Origin: Rhodococcus pseudokoreensis
Lineage (GTDB): Bacteria > Actinomycetota > Actinomycetes > Mycobacteriales > Mycobacteriaceae
Direction of reading: 5' to 3'
Assembly: GCF_017068395.1 (NCBI RefSeq)
Contig: NZ_CP070619.1
Coordinates: forward strand, 2,790,001-2,854,000
DNA length: 64,000 bases
Every line of letters starts with the position of its first letter. Position 1 is the first letter of the stretch. Below, piece by piece: positions 20,592 through 31,664 of this stretch. A program made the position numbers and the translations under genes. Under the pieces are notes generated by a model. It searched no databases. It saw nothing but the letters and a program-made list of their open reading frames with translations, and was not told where the DNA came from.

Positions 20592-21629
20592 TTACTGCTT
20601 GTTGGCGGGCAGCTTCGACAGTCCCTCGTCGATGGAATCGAGTGCGAGGAGGGCGGTCTGGTAGGTGGCGGCCAGAGCGTGCTGGACCGGCACGACGTTG
20701 CCTGCCTGCACGGCGGGCAGCGACTTCCACAGCGGGGAGTCCATCAGGGCCTGCAATTCGGGGCTGACCTTACCGTCGGGGCCGACGCCGTAGACGATGA
20801 CGTCGACGGTGCCGAGGCCGGCCGCGATCTGCTCGGTCGACACGAACTCACCGTGGACGTTTGCCGGATCGGCGGGCTGACCGGGGAATTGGAGCCCGAG
20901 GTCGTCGAACAGGTTGGTGGTGTAGGACGACGCGAACTCACGGTAGAACTCGCCCGGGTCACCGGCGCAGGTGTCGCAGACACCGCCGAACGTCAGCGTG
21001 CCCAGCGAATCCTTGTACTTCGCGGCGATCTGCGCGGCCTTGTCGTCGTACTGCTGCTTGAACTCGCCGTAGTTGTCGGATACAGCGGCGGCGTCAGCGA
21101 ACTGCTCGCCGAGCGTGCGCCACTCTCCGGGAGCCTTCGGTCCGAGGAAGACGACCGGGGCCAGCGACTGGAGCTTGTCCATGTCGACCATCGACTGTGC
21201 ACGTGCGGGGACGCCCATGATGATCAGGTCGGGGTTCGCTGCGGACACACCCTCGTAGTTGAGAGTCGAAATGTCCGCGTCCTGGGCAACCTTCGGCAAC
21301 GCGTCGTACGCGGCCTTCGTCTCGGCGTCCATGTTGTCGACCTCGCGGGTCCACTCGCACACCGCGGACAGGTTCGCCTTGGCCTGGATCAGCGGAAGGA
21401 CCGCATATCCGCAGGCGACGATGCTCTGCGGCTCGGCCGGGATCTCGATAGCGCCGTTCTGCGCCTCGAACGTCCGCTTCTCGGAGCTGACCGCCGCCGA
21501 GGAGGTGGCGCCGGAGTCGCTGCCGGCGCTGTCGTCGGAGCTGCTACAGCCCACGACTCCGACGGCCAAGATTGCCGTCGCACCCAAAACCACCGCCTGG
21601 CGCAACCGCGACAGTTCCTTCAACTGCAT
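20592..21629 (-). CDS. siderophore-binding lipoprotein (FepB/FecB-type periplasmic binding protein)
   Basis: A 345-residue lipoprotein with signal peptide and lipobox VGVVGC (Cys28), followed by a Ser/Asp/Ala linker and a class III binding-protein fold (TroA/FecB type: [56 protein letters not shown]). It should capture the ferric siderophore outside the membrane and hand it to an FecCD-type ABC permease that is not in this window. The mature part contains four cysteines, including a CDTC pair, which is unusual for this family. An iron-box match lies 45-63 bases upstream of the ATG, and GGAG precedes the start. It sits between the two NRPS genes. Confidence 0.88.
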   Translation of the reverse strand: MQLKELSRLRQAVVLGATAILAVGVVGCSSSDDSAGSDSGATSSAAVSSEKRTFEAQNGAIEIPAEPQSIVACGYAVLPLIQAKANLSAVCEWTREVDNMDAETKAAYDALPKVAQDADISTLNYEGVSAANPDLIIMGVPARAQSMVDMDKLQSLAPVVFLGPKAPGEWRTLGEQFADAAAVSDNYGEFKQQYDDKAAQIAAKYKDSLGTLTFGGVCDTCAGDPGEFYREFASSYTTNLFDDLGLQFPGQPADPANVHGEFVSTEQIAAGLGTVDVIVYGVGPDGKVSPELQALMDSPLWKSLPAVQAGNVVPVQHALAATYQTALLALDSIDEGLSKLPANKQ

Positions 21630-21673
21630 GACCCACTCCGCATCTCGAATTGCCGGACAGTTGCCCGGGCTCG

Positions 21674-21692
21674 GTTGGTTAGGCTATCCGAA
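21674..21692 (-). promoter_or_regulatory. IdeR/DmdR iron box upstream of the siderophore-binding lipoprotein
   Basis: The 19-mer GTTGGTTAGGCTATCCGAA matches 15 of 19 positions of the actinobacterial IdeR/DmdR consensus TTAGGTTAGGCTAACCTAA, including the full GGTTAGGCTA core. It lies between the first NRPS stop and the lipoprotein start. Fe-dependent repression of the lipoprotein is the expected consequence. Confidence 0.75.
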
Positions 21693-21733
21693 GCAGCCAT
21701 CCTCGCCAATACCTACGATTTACCAACTCTTGG

Positions 21734-24700
21734 TTACTGGAACTCGAGCTCGAATTCGTCGATCTCCGACTGATCCAATTCGCCCAGAGTCAGATCCGAC
21801 GGCGTGTACCCGCCCGCGGTCGCCAGACCGGCGTGCCCGGCGAGCGCCGTCAGCGCGGCGACCCAGCCCTCGGCCAGTTCGGCGACGAGTGCCTCCGACA
21901 GGACGGACGGGCTGTACCCCCACGTGGCGCGCAGCACCGGGCCGTCGTCCGACTCCTCCGTCAGCGCACCGATCTCCAGGGCGTGGCTGACCGGCATGGC
22001 CACGTCGGTGGCCCCACCGAGCGCGGCCCCTTCCGGTGCCGTCGACCAGTCGCCGCCGTCGGTCTCACCGAGCGTGAACCGGCCCAGGTAGTTGAACCCG
22101 ATCTCGGGTGCCGCCGACCCTCCTGCGTCTGCCGTCGCGTCGGGATGCAGGTACTTCAGCATGCCGAATCCGATTCCGCTGTCCGGTATCTCGCGCAGCT
22201 GTTCCTTGATCAGTTTGAGGGCGTCACCGGCCGCGGCGCCGCCGGCGTACGCGTCGCCCAGATCGATGCCCTGCGCGTCGAGGAGCACCGGGTACAGGGT
22301 GGTGAACCAGCCGACGGTGCGGGCGAGATCCGCGCCGGGGACGGCCTGCTCCTCACGTCCGTGGCCCTCGAGGTCCACCGGGACCGCGCCGCCGCCGTGC
22401 CGGGCGGCGGTCAACGCGAGTGCGGTGAGCAGCACGTCGTCGACCTTCGCGTGGAAGCGTTCCGGCACCGTCGTCAGCAACGCCTCGGTCACCGTGGACG
22501 GCACCTCGACCTGGATCCGCGCGGTCGCGTCGATGGTGTCGCGCCGCGGATCGAGTGGGCCGGAGGAGAGCCGGACCCGGTGGGCGCCGTCCGCGGTCGC
22601 GCGCTGCCACAGCGGCCGCTCCCCGGCGCGGCCCGCGGCCTGCTCGGCGAGCCCCGCCGACCACAGCCGGAACGGCGTGCCCGACCTCGAAATCGGTTTC
22701 CCCGCAAAGGCGGCCGCGAGGTCCGGCACCAGGATGCGCCACGACACCCCGTCCACCACCAGATGGTGGATCACCATCAGGACGCGGCCACCGGCGCCGC
22801 CGCCCGCGTCGAAGAACACCACCCGGACCATGACCCCGGCCCCGGGATCGAGGGCCGCGTAGGCACGTTCGGTAGTCTCCGCGACGACACGTTCCCGCTC
22901 GGCGGATCCGAGACCGTCGATGTCCGCCCGCGAGACGACGTCCGCGGCCCGGACGGAGCCGACCGGGGGCACGTCGAACTCCGTGCCGTCGAACCGGGCC
23001 CGCAGCATGTCGTGGACGTCGAGCACGCGTTGCACCGCCGCCTCGAGCGCCTCTACCGTAAGGCCTGCCGGTGCGGTCAGCAGCCGGGACTGCGCGAACC
23101 TCGTGTACGGGCCGCCGCGCTCGAGCAGGTCGTGCACGATCGGGGTGGCCGGAATCCGGCCCGCCGCCGACGCTTCCAACTCGGCCTCGTCCACCTCGGC
23201 CGCGTCGATCTCCAGCACCCGCACCAGTCCGGCGACGGTCTTGTGCTCGAACACGTCCCGCGCGGTGAAGCGCAGACCGGCGGCCCGCGCCTTCGACACC
23301 AGCTGGATCGAGACGATGCTGTCGCCGCCGAGCACGAAGAAGTCGTCGTCGGGTCCGACGGTGTCCAGTCGCAGGATCTCCGCGACGACGGCACACAGCC
23401 GGCGCTCGAGGTCCGTGGCGGCTTCCCTCGACGTGCCGAGCGCCGAGAAGTCGGGCGCGGGCAGCGCCTTCCGGTCCACCTTGCCGTTCGGGGTCACCGG
23501 CAACTCGTCCAGCAGGACGGTCGCGGCGGGCACCATGTAGTCGGGCAGTGCGGCCGCGACGTGTGCGCGCAGCGCTTCCGTGTCGAGGTCGCGGCCCACG
23601 GCGTACGCCACGAGGCGTTTGCGGCCGGGATCGTCCTCCCGGGCCACGACCACGGCCGCGTCCACCCCCGGATGCCGGGCGAGGACCTGTTCGATCTCCC
23701 CGAGTTCGACGCGGAACCCGCGGATCTTCACCTGGTCGTCGGCGCGGCCCAGGTACTCGAGCGTCCGGTCCGCGGACCACCGCACCAGATCCCCGGTCCG
23801 GTACAGGCGTTCACCCGGGCCGCCGTACGGATCGGCCACGTAGCGCGAGGCGCTCAGGCCGGGACGCCGGAGGTAACCACGGGTCACGCCCGGTCCCCCG
23901 ACGTACAGTTCGCCCGGCACGCCGGGCGGCACCGCCCGCAGTCGCCGATCCAGGACGTACGCGCGGCCACCGACGACGGGGGTGCCGATGGTCGGCCGGG
24001 CGCCCGGGAGGATGTCCGCGACCGCGGCGTCGACGGTGGCCTCGGTGGGCCCGTACATGTTCCGCGACCGGATGCCGTCGGCCGCCGCGTCGCCGAGCGC
24101 AGTCCACAGGTCCGCGGGCACGGCTTCGCCGCCGACGGCGAGGACGGTGGGACGGTGGTGGGCAGGGTCGATCAGCCCGTCCGCGATCAGTTCGCTCATC
24201 AGCAGCGGCACGCAGTCCACCGCGTCGATGCGGTGCCGCCGCACGTAGTCGACGATGCCCGCCGAGTCCGCGAGCAGGTCCGACTCCAGCAGGTGGAGGG
24301 TGTGACCACCGAGCATCGACAGCAGCGGATCGACCGACGAGTCGAAGGCCAGTGAATACGTGAGCAGCACGCGCAGTCGCTCGGCCGACGCGTCCCCGAC
24401 GGTGCGTTCGTGTTGTGTGGCAAGCAGTGCCGCGATACCGCGGTGCGGGACGACGACGCCCTTCGGCCGGCCGGTCGAACCGGACGTGTAGATGAGGTAC
24501 GCGGCATTGTCCGCAGTGGTGCTGCCGCGGCGTTCGTGCGGCGCGATCGGTGCGTCGGACACCTCGCTCGCCGACCACGCGTCGAATGTCGCCTGGTCGA
24601 GCACGAGTGCGGGGGTCGCGTCGTCCCGCATGTAGGCGAGCCGCTCGGCCGGGTAGTCGGGGTCGAGTGGCAGATACGCGCCGCCCGCCTTCCACACGGC

Positions 24701-27700
24701 CAGGATCGAGACGATCACCGGGATCCCGCGGGGCAGCATGAGCGCGACGACGGACTCCGGTCCGACACCACCGTCGATCAGGTGCCGCGCGATCCGGTTG
24801 GCACGCGAATCCAGTTCCGCGAACGTCAGTTCCCGTTCCCTGCCGACCAGGGCGGGAGCGTCCGGGGTGCGTGCCACCTGGCGGGCGAACAGAACGTCGA
24901 GGGTGACGGCGCCGTCCGCGGCCACGGCCGTGTCGGTGCCGCCCCGGCGGAGCCACGACCGTTCCTGCCCGGACAGCAATTCCACCGCGGACATCCGGAC
25001 ACCCGGATCCGCGGCGAGCGCCTCGAACACGCGGACGGTGCGCGCCGCGAGCGCGTCGGCGGTCGCGGTGTCGAACAGGTCGCGGGCGTAATCGACACGG
25101 ACGCGCATCGATCCGTCCGGCTCGTCGATCACGTCGAACGTCAGGTCGAACATCGCCGTGTCGTTGGAGACGAACGACACCTCCGGCGCGAACTCCTCGA
25201 ACAGGCTGACCGGCGGCGGCGCCTGGTGCTGCACGAGCACCTGGAACAGCGGGTGCCGGGCGGCACTGCGCTCCGGGTTGAGGGCCTCCACCAGCCGGTC
25301 GAACGACACGTCCTGATGCGCGTACGCCGCGAGGTCCGTCGCCCGGACGCGGCCGAGCAACTCGGCGAGGGTGGGGTCGCCGGACAGGTCGGTGCGCAGC
25401 ACCACCATGTTGACGAAGAACCCGACCAGCTCGTCGAGTTCCGTGCTCGGCCGGCCGGCGGTGGGGGTGCCGATCGGAATGTCCTCGCCCGCACCGCTAC
25501 CGGACAGTGCCACCGCGACGGCGGTGTGCACGAGCATGAACATCGTCGCGCCGGCCTCGCGGGCACGGGCGCGGAGCGCGGTGACGGTGTCGAGCGGGAG
25601 GGTGTGCTCGACGTGCGCGCCCTCGAACGTCGCGACCGGTGCGCGGCTCCGGTCGACCGGGAGTGTCAGCTCCTCGGGCAGACCGGCGAGCCGTTCGCTC
25701 CAGTACCCGATCTGCTTGGCGGACAGGCTGTCCGGGTCGGCGGGGTCGCCGAGCAGGTCGCGCTGCCACACCGCGAAGTCGGCGTACTGGACCGGCAGCG
25801 GCTCGGGCCGGGCCGTCCCCGATCCGGTGCGCGCCTCGTAGGCCGCGCCCAGGTCGCGCAGCAGGATCGGGGTGGACAGTTCGTCGCTCGCGATGTGGTG
25901 CACGAGCAGTAGCAGCACCGATTCCTCCGGCGATACGCGCAGCAGCCGCAGCCGGATCGGGATCTCGGTCTCGAGGTCAAAGCCGTGCCGGGCGGCCGCA
26001 ACGAGCCTGGTGTCGAGTTCCGCCGCCGTCACGTTCTCCACGACCAGCGGTGTCGGGACGTCGGCCAGCACACGCTGGCAGCCCACGCCGTCGACGTCCG
26101 TCAGGACGGTGCGCAGCGTCTCGTGCCGGGCGAGGACGTCGGCGAGCGCGCCGCGCAGGGCGGTCTCGTCGACCGTGCCGTGCAACCGCATCGTCACCGG
26201 GACGTTGTAGGTGGGACTGGGTCCCTCCAACCGGAACTGGAACCACAGCCGCTGCTGCCCGAACGACAGCGGCATCGTCTCGGTGCGTGCCACGGGCGCC
26301 AGCGGGGGCCGGCCGGGACCGGTCGCGTCCTCGGCGCACTGCGCCGTCATCGCCACCACGGTCGGGTTGTCGAAGACGGTCCGGATGCTCAGTTCCACAC
26401 CGAGCCGGTCCCGGGCCCGCGCGATGACCTTCGCCGCGGACAGCGAGTGCCCGCCGAGCAGGAAGAAGTCGTCGTCGATGCCGATGGACGGCAGACCGAG
26501 CACCCCGGCGACGATGTCGCACAGTCCGGCCTCGAGTTCGGTGGACGGCGGCCGGGACGTGACCAGCGCTCCGAAGTCGGGGTCCGGCAGCGCCTTCCGG
26601 TCCAGCTTGCCGTTGGACGTGAGCGGCAGCGCATCGAGGACGGTGAACGCGGACGGCACCATGTACGCCGGCAGCCACTGCCCGACCTGCGCCCGCGCCG
26701 CCGCGACATCGAAGGCCGCGACCTCCGCGTCCTCGTCGACCAGCAGGTACGCGACGAGTTGCGACACGCCGCTGCTGTCGGTGCGGGCCACCGCGACGGC
26801 GCGCGTCACCCCCGGCAGCCGGGTCAGCGCGGATTCGACCTCGCCGAGTTCCACCCGGAAGCCGCGGATCTTCACCTGGTTGTCGCCGCGTCCGCGGTAC
26901 ACGATCTGCGCGGAGTTCCCGTCCGCGTCGGGCACCCACCGGACGACGTCACCGGTGCGGTACATGCGGGACTCCCCGCCCGGGAACGGATTGGCGACGA
27001 ACCGTCCCGCCGTGAGCCCGGGTGCCCCGAGGTAGCCGCGCACCACACCCGGTCCGGTCACGTACAGTTCGCCGTCCACCCCCGGCGGCACCGGGGCGAG
27101 GCTGCGGTCGAGCACGTAGGCGCGCAGATTCGCGACGGGCCGCCCGATCACCGGCGTCGCGCTGTCGGCGACGGCGGCGACGAGGACGTCGACGGTGCCC
27201 TCGGTGGGGCCGTAGAAGTTGAACGCCTCGCCGTGCCTGCCGCGCAGTTGCTCCCACAGCCGGTCGGTGACGGCGTCGCCGCCGAACCCGACCGTCGGCA
27301 CGCTGCCCGCGGGGAACAGGTCGGCGTCGATCACCTGCTCGAGCTGGGACGGCGACAGCTCCACGAAGTCCCAGCCCTCGGCGAGGGCGAGGACCGCGAG
27401 TTGTTCCGGATCACGTTGGGTCAGTTCGTCGACGATGCGCAGGGAGTGCCCGCCCAGCATCCACAGGTGCGGGCCCCAGGACGCGTCGAACGAGAACGAC
27501 CACACGTGACCGACGCGCAGCCGGGACTTCCCCGCCGCCGCGCAGGCCCGGGAGAAGACGTGGTGGCGGTGACTGTGGAACAGGTTGACCGCACCGCGAT
27601 GCGGCACCTCCACACCCTTCGGCCGCCCGGTGGAACCGGAGGTGTGGATGATGTACGCGGTTTCGAGGTCGTGTATCCGGCGTCCACGCTCGAGGTCGGA

Positions 27701-29536
27701 CAGACGGTCCCCCGGCAGAGCGGTCAGCGTCGCGGCGAGGGCGGCGTCGTCCAGCACCACCGGCTCGGACAGCCCGGCCGCCGCGGCGATCTCGGCGATG
27801 CGCGACGTGGCGTCGCCACCGGTGAGGATGCATCCCGGTGCCGTCTCGGCGAGAACGTGACCGAGGCGTTCGGCCGGATGGTCGGGGTCGAGGGGGATGC
27901 AGGTCGCGCCGGCCTCGAGCGCCGCGAACAGCGCCACGATCGTGTCGACCGACCGGGGCAGCGCGACGGCCACCCGCCGGTGCCTGCCCAGCCCGTGCGA
28001 CAGCAGGTGCCGGGCCAGCCGCCCGACCCGCGCCTCCAGTTCGCCGTACGTGAGGGTGGTGTCCGCGTCGACGACGGCCTGCGCGTCCGGGTCGCGGTCC
28101 ACGACGGCGTGGAACAGGTCGACGAGCGTCAGTCCGGGCGGGACCGGCAGGTCGGATGCATTCCACTCGTGCAGCACCCGCTGCAGTTCCGCGTCGGAGA
28201 GGATCGGGAGGCGGGCGAGCGGGACCGCGGGTCCGGCGCCGTTCGGCAGATCCGCGACCGCCGCGAACAGGCGCTGCAGGCGGTCGGCGTGGACGCCGAG
28301 GTCGGCCTCGGTGAACGTGTCGGCGTCCGCGTCGACCCACACCTCGAGACCGCCGACGGCGTCGAGGGGCCGCACCGTCACCATGAAGTCCTGCAACGGC
28401 CCGCGCGCGACCGAGTGCACCCCACCGCGAATGTCGCCGAACAGCAGCCGATCTCCGAACGGTTTGACGTTGATCGACGGTCCGATCACGCCGCGGGAAC
28501 CGGCGGGGAGCCGCAGGTCACGCTGAATGTCCTCGCCGCGGTACCGGTAGTGCGCCCGGCACTCGGCCACCGCCGAGCGGACGTCGCCGATCAGGTCGCC
28601 GAGCGTGTGCGCGGCCGTCGGTTGCAGCCGCAGCGGAACGACATTCACCGCGGACATGGGCACACCCATCGAGGCGCTGCCGAGTCGGTTCATCACCGGG
28701 AAGCCGATGGTCAGGTCGGAACGGCCGGTGGCGGCCCGCAGGTAGGCGACGACGGTCGCGGTGACGACGTCGCCCCAACTCGCGGACATCGCCTTGCCGA
28801 CCGTGCTGAGACCCCGCTGCTGGTCGGCGGTGAGCGTCCACCGCACGGCGCGGGACCGGCGGGCGATCCCCCCGGATCCGTCGCTGGGGTTGTCGCCGTC
28901 CCCGCCCAGGAGGACGGCCTCGTCGACGTCGGACAGGTAGCCGGACCAGAATTCGCGGTCCGCGGCGAATTCCGCGGTGTCCCGGTAGTCGAGTTCTTCC
29001 TGCACGACCGGCCCGACCGGGGTGAACTTCGACGCGGGCACGTCGTCGCCGCGCAGATCCGCGGTGTAGCGTTCGGCGATCCGCCGGGAGAAGAGGCCGA
29101 AACCGTACGCGTCGATGACCAGATGGTGGACGCAGAGATACACGACGACCCAGTCGTCGGCGAGAACGAGCAGTGCGGCACGCACACACGGGTCGGTGAG
29201 CGGATCGATGACGCCCGCGACGTCGTCGGCCATCCACTGCTGCGCGGCGGCCCACGGGTCCTCGGAGTGGCTCAGATCGACGCGCACCGGTTCGGCGAGC
29301 GGGCGGGCTCCCGGATACTGGAACACCGTTCCGTCGGCTTCCACGCCGAACCCGGCGGTGAGAACTTCCGCGTCGTCGGCGGCGCCCCGGACGCTACGGG
29401 CAGCGGCGGCCAGGTCGACGGATCCACGCAGTTCGATGCACTCCGCCGTGTTGAACACGGGGTTGTCCGGGGTCAACTGCTGGGCGAACCATACGCCCGA
29501 CTGGGCACGCGTCAAGGGCACTGCGGCGGTCGACAT
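21734..29536 (-). CDS. non-ribosomal peptide synthetase, C-A-T-C-A-T-E (starter NRPS)
   Basis: A 2600-residue, two-module synthetase. Domains by approximate residue: C1 (1-450, HHLVIDA ~139), A1 (470-980, [10 protein letters not shown] ~632, NFYGPTEGT ~774), T1 (LGGHS ~1028), C2 (1090-1530, HHIASDE ~1212), A2 (1547-2030, [11 protein letters not shown] ~1682, NMYGPTEAT ~1825), T2 (LGGDS ~2069), E (2120-2545, [10 protein letters not shown] ~2259). An N-terminal C domain in a DHB pathway implies it accepts dihydroxybenzoyl from the aryl carrier. By-eye pocket residues are DAGEGGFVD (near the ornithine code DVGEIGSVD) and DSDDAGMVD. C1 and C2 deviate from HHxxxDG at the last glycine. The ATG at 29536 has GAGGA upstream; an in-frame TTG at 29569 adds nothing conserved. 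It is transcribed from the iron-box promoter. Confidence 0.9.
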   Translation of the reverse strand: MSTAAVPLTRAQSGVWFAQQLTPDNPVFNTAECIELRGSVDLAAAARSVRGAADDAEVLTAGFGVEADGTVFQYPGARPLAEPVRVDLSHSEDPWAAAQQWMADDVAGVIDPLTDPCVRAALLVLADDWVVVYLCVHHLVIDAYGFGLFSRRIAERYTADLRGDDVPASKFTPVGPVVQEELDYRDTAEFAADREFWSGYLSDVDEAVLLGGDGDNPSDGSGGIARRSRAVRWTLTADQQRGLSTVGKAMSASWGDVVTATVVAYLRAATGRSDLTIGFPVMNRLGSASMGVPMSAVNVVPLRLQPTAAHTLGDLIGDVRSAVAECRAHYRYRGEDIQRDLRLPAGSRGVIGPSINVKPFGDRLLFGDIRGGVHSVARGPLQDFMVTVRPLDAVGGLEVWVDADADTFTEADLGVHADRLQRLFAAVADLPNGAGPAVPLARLPILSDAELQRVLHEWNASDLPVPPGLTLVDLFHAVVDRDPDAQAVVDADTTLTYGELEARVGRLARHLLSHGLGRHRRVAVALPRSVDTIVALFAALEAGATCIPLDPDHPAERLGHVLAETAPGCILTGGDATSRIAEIAAAAGLSEPVVLDDAALAATLTALPGDRLSDLERGRRIHDLETAYIIHTSGSTGRPKGVEVPHRGAVNLFHSHRHHVFSRACAAAGKSRLRVGHVWSFSFDASWGPHLWMLGGHSLRIVDELTQRDPEQLAVLALAEGWDFVELSPSQLEQVIDADLFPAGSVPTVGFGGDAVTDRLWEQLRGRHGEAFNFYGPTEGTVDVLVAAVADSATPVIGRPVANLRAYVLDRSLAPVPPGVDGELYVTGPGVVRGYLGAPGLTAGRFVANPFPGGESRMYRTGDVVRWVPDADGNSAQIVYRGRGDNQVKIRGFRVELGEVESALTRLPGVTRAVAVARTDSSGVSQLVAYLLVDEDAEVAAFDVAAARAQVGQWLPAYMVPSAFTVLDALPLTSNGKLDRKALPDPDFGALVTSRPPSTELEAGLCDIVAGVLGLPSIGIDDDFFLLGGHSLSAAKVIARARDRLGVELSIRTVFDNPTVVAMTAQCAEDATGPGRPPLAPVARTETMPLSFGQQRLWFQFRLEGPSPTYNVPVTMRLHGTVDETALRGALADVLARHETLRTVLTDVDGVGCQRVLADVPTPLVVENVTAAELDTRLVAAARHGFDLETEIPIRLRLLRVSPEESVLLLLVHHIASDELSTPILLRDLGAAYEARTGSGTARPEPLPVQYADFAVWQRDLLGDPADPDSLSAKQIGYWSERLAGLPEELTLPVDRSRAPVATFEGAHVEHTLPLDTVTALRARAREAGATMFMLVHTAVAVALSGSGAGEDIPIGTPTAGRPSTELDELVGFFVNMVVLRTDLSGDPTLAELLGRVRATDLAAYAHQDVSFDRLVEALNPERSAARHPLFQVLVQHQAPPPVSLFEEFAPEVSFVSNDTAMFDLTFDVIDEPDGSMRVRVDYARDLFDTATADALAARTVRVFEALAADPGVRMSAVELLSGQERSWLRRGGTDTAVAADGAVTLDVLFARQVARTPDAPALVGRERELTFAELDSRANRIARHLIDGGVGPESVVALMLPRGIPVIVSILAVWKAGGAYLPLDPDYPAERLAYMRDDATPALVLDQATFDAWSASEVSDAPIAPHERRGSTTADNAAYLIYTSGSTGRPKGVVVPHRGIAALLATQHERTVGDASAERLRVLLTYSLAFDSSVDPLLSMLGGHTLHLLESDLLADSAGIVDYVRRHRIDAVDCVPLLMSELIADGLIDPAHHRPTVLAVGGEAVPADLWTALGDAAADGIRSRNMYGPTEATVDAAVADILPGARPTIGTPVVGGRAYVLDRRLRAVPPGVPGELYVGGPGVTRGYLRRPGLSASRYVADPYGGPGERLYRTGDLVRWSADRTLEYLGRADDQVKIRGFRVELGEIEQVLARHPGVDAAVVVAREDDPGRKRLVAYAVGRDLDTEALRAHVAAALPDYMVPAATVLLDELPVTPNGKVDRKALPAPDFSALGTSREAATDLERRLCAVVAEILRLDTVGPDDDFFVLGGDSIVSIQLVSKARAAGLRFTARDVFEHKTVAGLVRVLEIDAAEVDEAELEASAAGRIPATPIVHDLLERGGPYTRFAQSRLLTAPAGLTVEALEAAVQRVLDVHDMLRARFDGTEFDVPPVGSVRAADVVSRADIDGLGSAERERVVAETTERAYAALDPGAGVMVRVVFFDAGGGAGGRVLMVIHHLVVDGVSWRILVPDLAAAFAGKPISRSGTPFRLWSAGLAEQAAGRAGERPLWQRATADGAHRVRLSSGPLDPRRDTIDATARIQVEVPSTVTEALLTTVPERFHAKVDDVLLTALALTAARHGGGAVPVDLEGHGREEQAVPGADLARTVGWFTTLYPVLLDAQGIDLGDAYAGGAAAGDALKLIKEQLREIPDSGIGFGMLKYLHPDATADAGGSAAPEIGFNYLGRFTLGETDGGDWSTAPEGAALGGATDVAMPVSHALEIGALTEESDDGPVLRATWGYSPSVLSEALVAELAEGWVAALTALAGHAGLATAGGYTPSDLTLGELDQSEIDEFELEFQ

Positions 29537-29627
29537 GAATTGACATCCTCTTCTCGGTGACGAATTCAACTGTCCGAATGGACATCACGGCCTGCAAAGC
29601 GAGCGCCGGGCGAATGGGAACAATACC

Positions 29628-29646
29628 AAAGGTTAGCCTTACCGTA
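29628..29646. promoter_or_regulatory. IdeR/DmdR iron box in the divergent siderophore promoter
   Basis: The 19-mer AAAGGTTAGCCTTACCGTA matches 14 of 19 positions of TTAGGTTAGSCTAACCTAA (with C allowed at S). It lies in the 182-base region between the first NRPS and the isochorismate synthase gene, 92 and 73 bases from the two starts. It can repress both directions when iron is replete. Confidence 0.72.
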
Positions 29647-29718
29647 TAAGGTCTGGGTCGCGGTGCCCCCACCGCACCGAGCGTGTCCGAGTTGTCCGTA
29701 ATCGAGAGGTGATCACAC

Positions 29719-30861
29719 ATGGAATCGACGGCCGTTGCCGAGTCCGCAGAGACTTCGGCGGATCTTCCGCCGGGCGCGCCGTTCGTCCTCTCCCGCCCGC
29801 ACGGCACCGTGATCGCCGACGGCATCCGCACCGGGTTCGACTCCGCCCGCGACGCCGCCGCTGCCCTGAAGAGCGGCACCGTCACCTCGGTGGCCGGCGC
29901 GCTCGCCTTCGACCCGTCGCACCCCGCCGCGCTGGTCGCACCGCAGACGCTGCGACATCACCCGGGCAGCTGGACTCCTCGCCTGCGGGCGCTTCCGCAC
30001 GTGCGCCCCGGCGCGTCGGTCCCGCCGGAGGACGAGCACCTCGCCCGCGTCGCCGCCGCGATCCACGTGCTGCGCGAACCGGAAGCCGCACTGCACAAGG
30101 TGGTGCTCGCCCGATCGGTCGTCCTGCACGCCGAGGAACCGCTGCACCCGCACACGCTGCTCGCGAGGCTCGTCGCGAACGACCTCGGCGGCAACGGCTT
30201 CAGCGTCGACCTCAGCGCCGCGGGCCCCGGCTGGTCGGGTCGGCACCTCGTCGGCTCGAGCCCGGAGGTGCTCATCCGCCGCCACGGCGACACCGTGACC
30301 TGCCATCCCCTCGCCGGCTCGGCTCCCCGGCACGCCGACCCCGAGATCGACCGGCAGACAGCGGAGAACCTCGCCTCCTCGGAGAAGAACCTGCGCGAGC
30401 ACGCCCTCGTCGTCGACGCGCTGCGCGCGAGCCTCGAACCGTTCTGCACCGAACTCGACATCCCCGACCGGCCCACCCTCACCAGCACCCCGCAACTGTG
30501 GCACCTCGGCACACCCGTGGCGGGACGGCTGCGGGACCGCTCGGTGACCGCACTGGACCTCGCCGTCGCCGTGCACCCGACACCGGCCGTGTGCGGCACC
30601 CCCACCGACGCCGCGCGTGCGCTGATCGGCGAACTCGAGGGCGACCGCGGCTTCTACGCCGGCGCCGTGGGCTGGGCCGACGCCGACGGTGACGGCGAAT
30701 GGATGGTCACCATCCGGTGCGCGCAGATCGACGCCGACGGCACCACCGTCACGGCCTACGCGGGCGGGGGCATCGTCGCCGCCTCCGAACCGGACGACGA
30801 ACTCGCCGAGACCACAACCAAACTGGGCACCGTCCTCGCGGCACTGGGACTTCCCCGATGA
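29719..30861 (+). CDS. dhbC: isochorismate synthase (EntC/DhbC type)
   Basis: A 380-residue chorismate-utilising enzyme that converts chorismate to isochorismate, the first committed step to 2,3-dihydroxybenzoate. Family marks are LHKVVLARSVVL, the LVGSSPEVLIRRHGDTVTCHPLAGSAPR motif, SEKNLREHALVVDALRASLEP, and HPTPAVCGTP. The lysine of the KVVLAR segment fits the general base seen in isochorismate synthases, and the PLAGSAPR block distinguishes it from anthranilate synthases. GAGAGGTGA precedes the ATG. The stop overlaps the next ATG as ATGA. Its promoter region carries the iron box, so it should be induced by iron limitation. Confidence 0.92.
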   Translation: MESTAVAESAETSADLPPGAPFVLSRPHGTVIADGIRTGFDSARDAAAALKSGTVTSVAGALAFDPSHPAALVAPQTLRHHPGSWTPRLRALPHVRPGASVPPEDEHLARVAAAIHVLREPEAALHKVVLARSVVLHAEEPLHPHTLLARLVANDLGGNGFSVDLSAAGPGWSGRHLVGSSPEVLIRRHGDTVTCHPLAGSAPRHADPEIDRQTAENLASSEKNLREHALVVDALRASLEPFCTELDIPDRPTLTSTPQLWHLGTPVAGRLRDRSVTALDLAVAVHPTPAVCGTPTDAARALIGELEGDRGFYAGAVGWADADGDGEWMVTIRCAQIDADGTTVTAYAGGGIVAASEPDDELAETTTKLGTVLAALGLPR

Positions 30862-31628
30862 GCGGCACGACACTGGTCGTCGGGGCGGCGCAGGGCATCG
30901 GGCGGGCCACGGCCGTCACCCTGTCGCGGTCCGGCCACCGCCTGGTACTGCTCGATCGGGACGCCGAGGGCCTCGCCGCCACCGCCGCACTGCTCGACAC
31001 TCCTCCGCTCGGCACCGCCGTCATCGACATCCGCGATGCCGACGCCGTCACCGGCACCGTCCGCCGGATCGAGGACGAGCACGGTCCCGTCACCGCCCTC
31101 GCGCACGTGGCCGGGATACTCGAGACCGGGTCGGTGCTCGACGCCGATCCCGCGAGCTGGCAGCGCGTGTTCGACGTCAACGTCACCGGTCTCGTCAACG
31201 TGCTGCGGGCCGTCGGCACCGGAATGCGGGACCGCTCAGCCGGTTCCATCGTCGTGGTCGGGTCCAATGCCGCCGGCGTCCCCCGCACCGGGATGGGCGC
31301 GTACGGCGCGTCCAAGGCCGCCGTCGCAATGATCGTCCGGGTGCTCGGCCTCGAACTGGCCGAATACGGGATCCGCGCCAACATCGTCGCCCCCGGCTCG
31401 ACGGACACCGCGATGCAGCGGTCGCTGTGGTCGGACCCCGCCGACGACACCGGGGCGCGCGGCGCGATCGACGGCGACCTCGGCTCGTTCAAGGTCGGCA
31501 TCCCGCTGGGCCGCATCGCCGACGCCGCCGACATCGCCGACTCCGTCGAGTTCCTCCTGTCGGACCGGGCGCGGCACATCACCATGCAGGCCCTCTACGT
31601 CGACGGCGGCGCTACCCTCCAAGCCTGA
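30858..31628 (+). CDS. dhbA: 2,3-dihydro-2,3-dihydroxybenzoate dehydrogenase (EntA/DhbA type SDR)
   Basis: A 256-residue short-chain dehydrogenase with a GAAQGIG dinucleotide loop, AHVAGILETG (in place of NNAG), a serine strand GSIVVVGSNAAG, the active-site YGASKAA tetrad, and NIVAPGSTDTAMQRSLW, a pattern common in EntA proteins. It oxidises 2,3-dihydro-2,3-DHB to 2,3-DHB with NAD+. Its start overlaps the isochorismate synthase stop by four bases, and the DHB-AMP ligase starts 37 bases downstream. The product of the missing isochorismatase step is its substrate, so that activity must be encoded elsewhere. Confidence 0.9.
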   Translation: MSGTTLVVGAAQGIGRATAVTLSRSGHRLVLLDRDAEGLAATAALLDTPPLGTAVIDIRDADAVTGTVRRIEDEHGPVTALAHVAGILETGSVLDADPASWQRVFDVNVTGLVNVLRAVGTGMRDRSAGSIVVVGSNAAGVPRTGMGAYGASKAAVAMIVRVLGLELAEYGIRANIVAPGSTDTAMQRSLWSDPADDTGARGAIDGDLGSFKVGIPLGRIADAADIADSVEFLLSDRARHITMQALYVDGGATLQA

Positions 31629-31664
31629 CGGCCCCGAACAGCCATGCCCGTGAAAGGACTTTCG

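Noticed and set aside
11399..20767. A 3122-residue open frame on the plus strand opposite the second NRPS
   Set aside because: It is the antisense shadow of a very GC-rich gene. Its composition is dominated by Arg, Gly, His and Val, it has no domain motif, and the minus-strand frame carries every NRPS motif in order.
25985..29560. A long plus-strand open frame opposite the first NRPS
   Set aside because: Antisense shadow of the same kind; low-complexity Arg/Gly/Asp composition and no recognisable domain.
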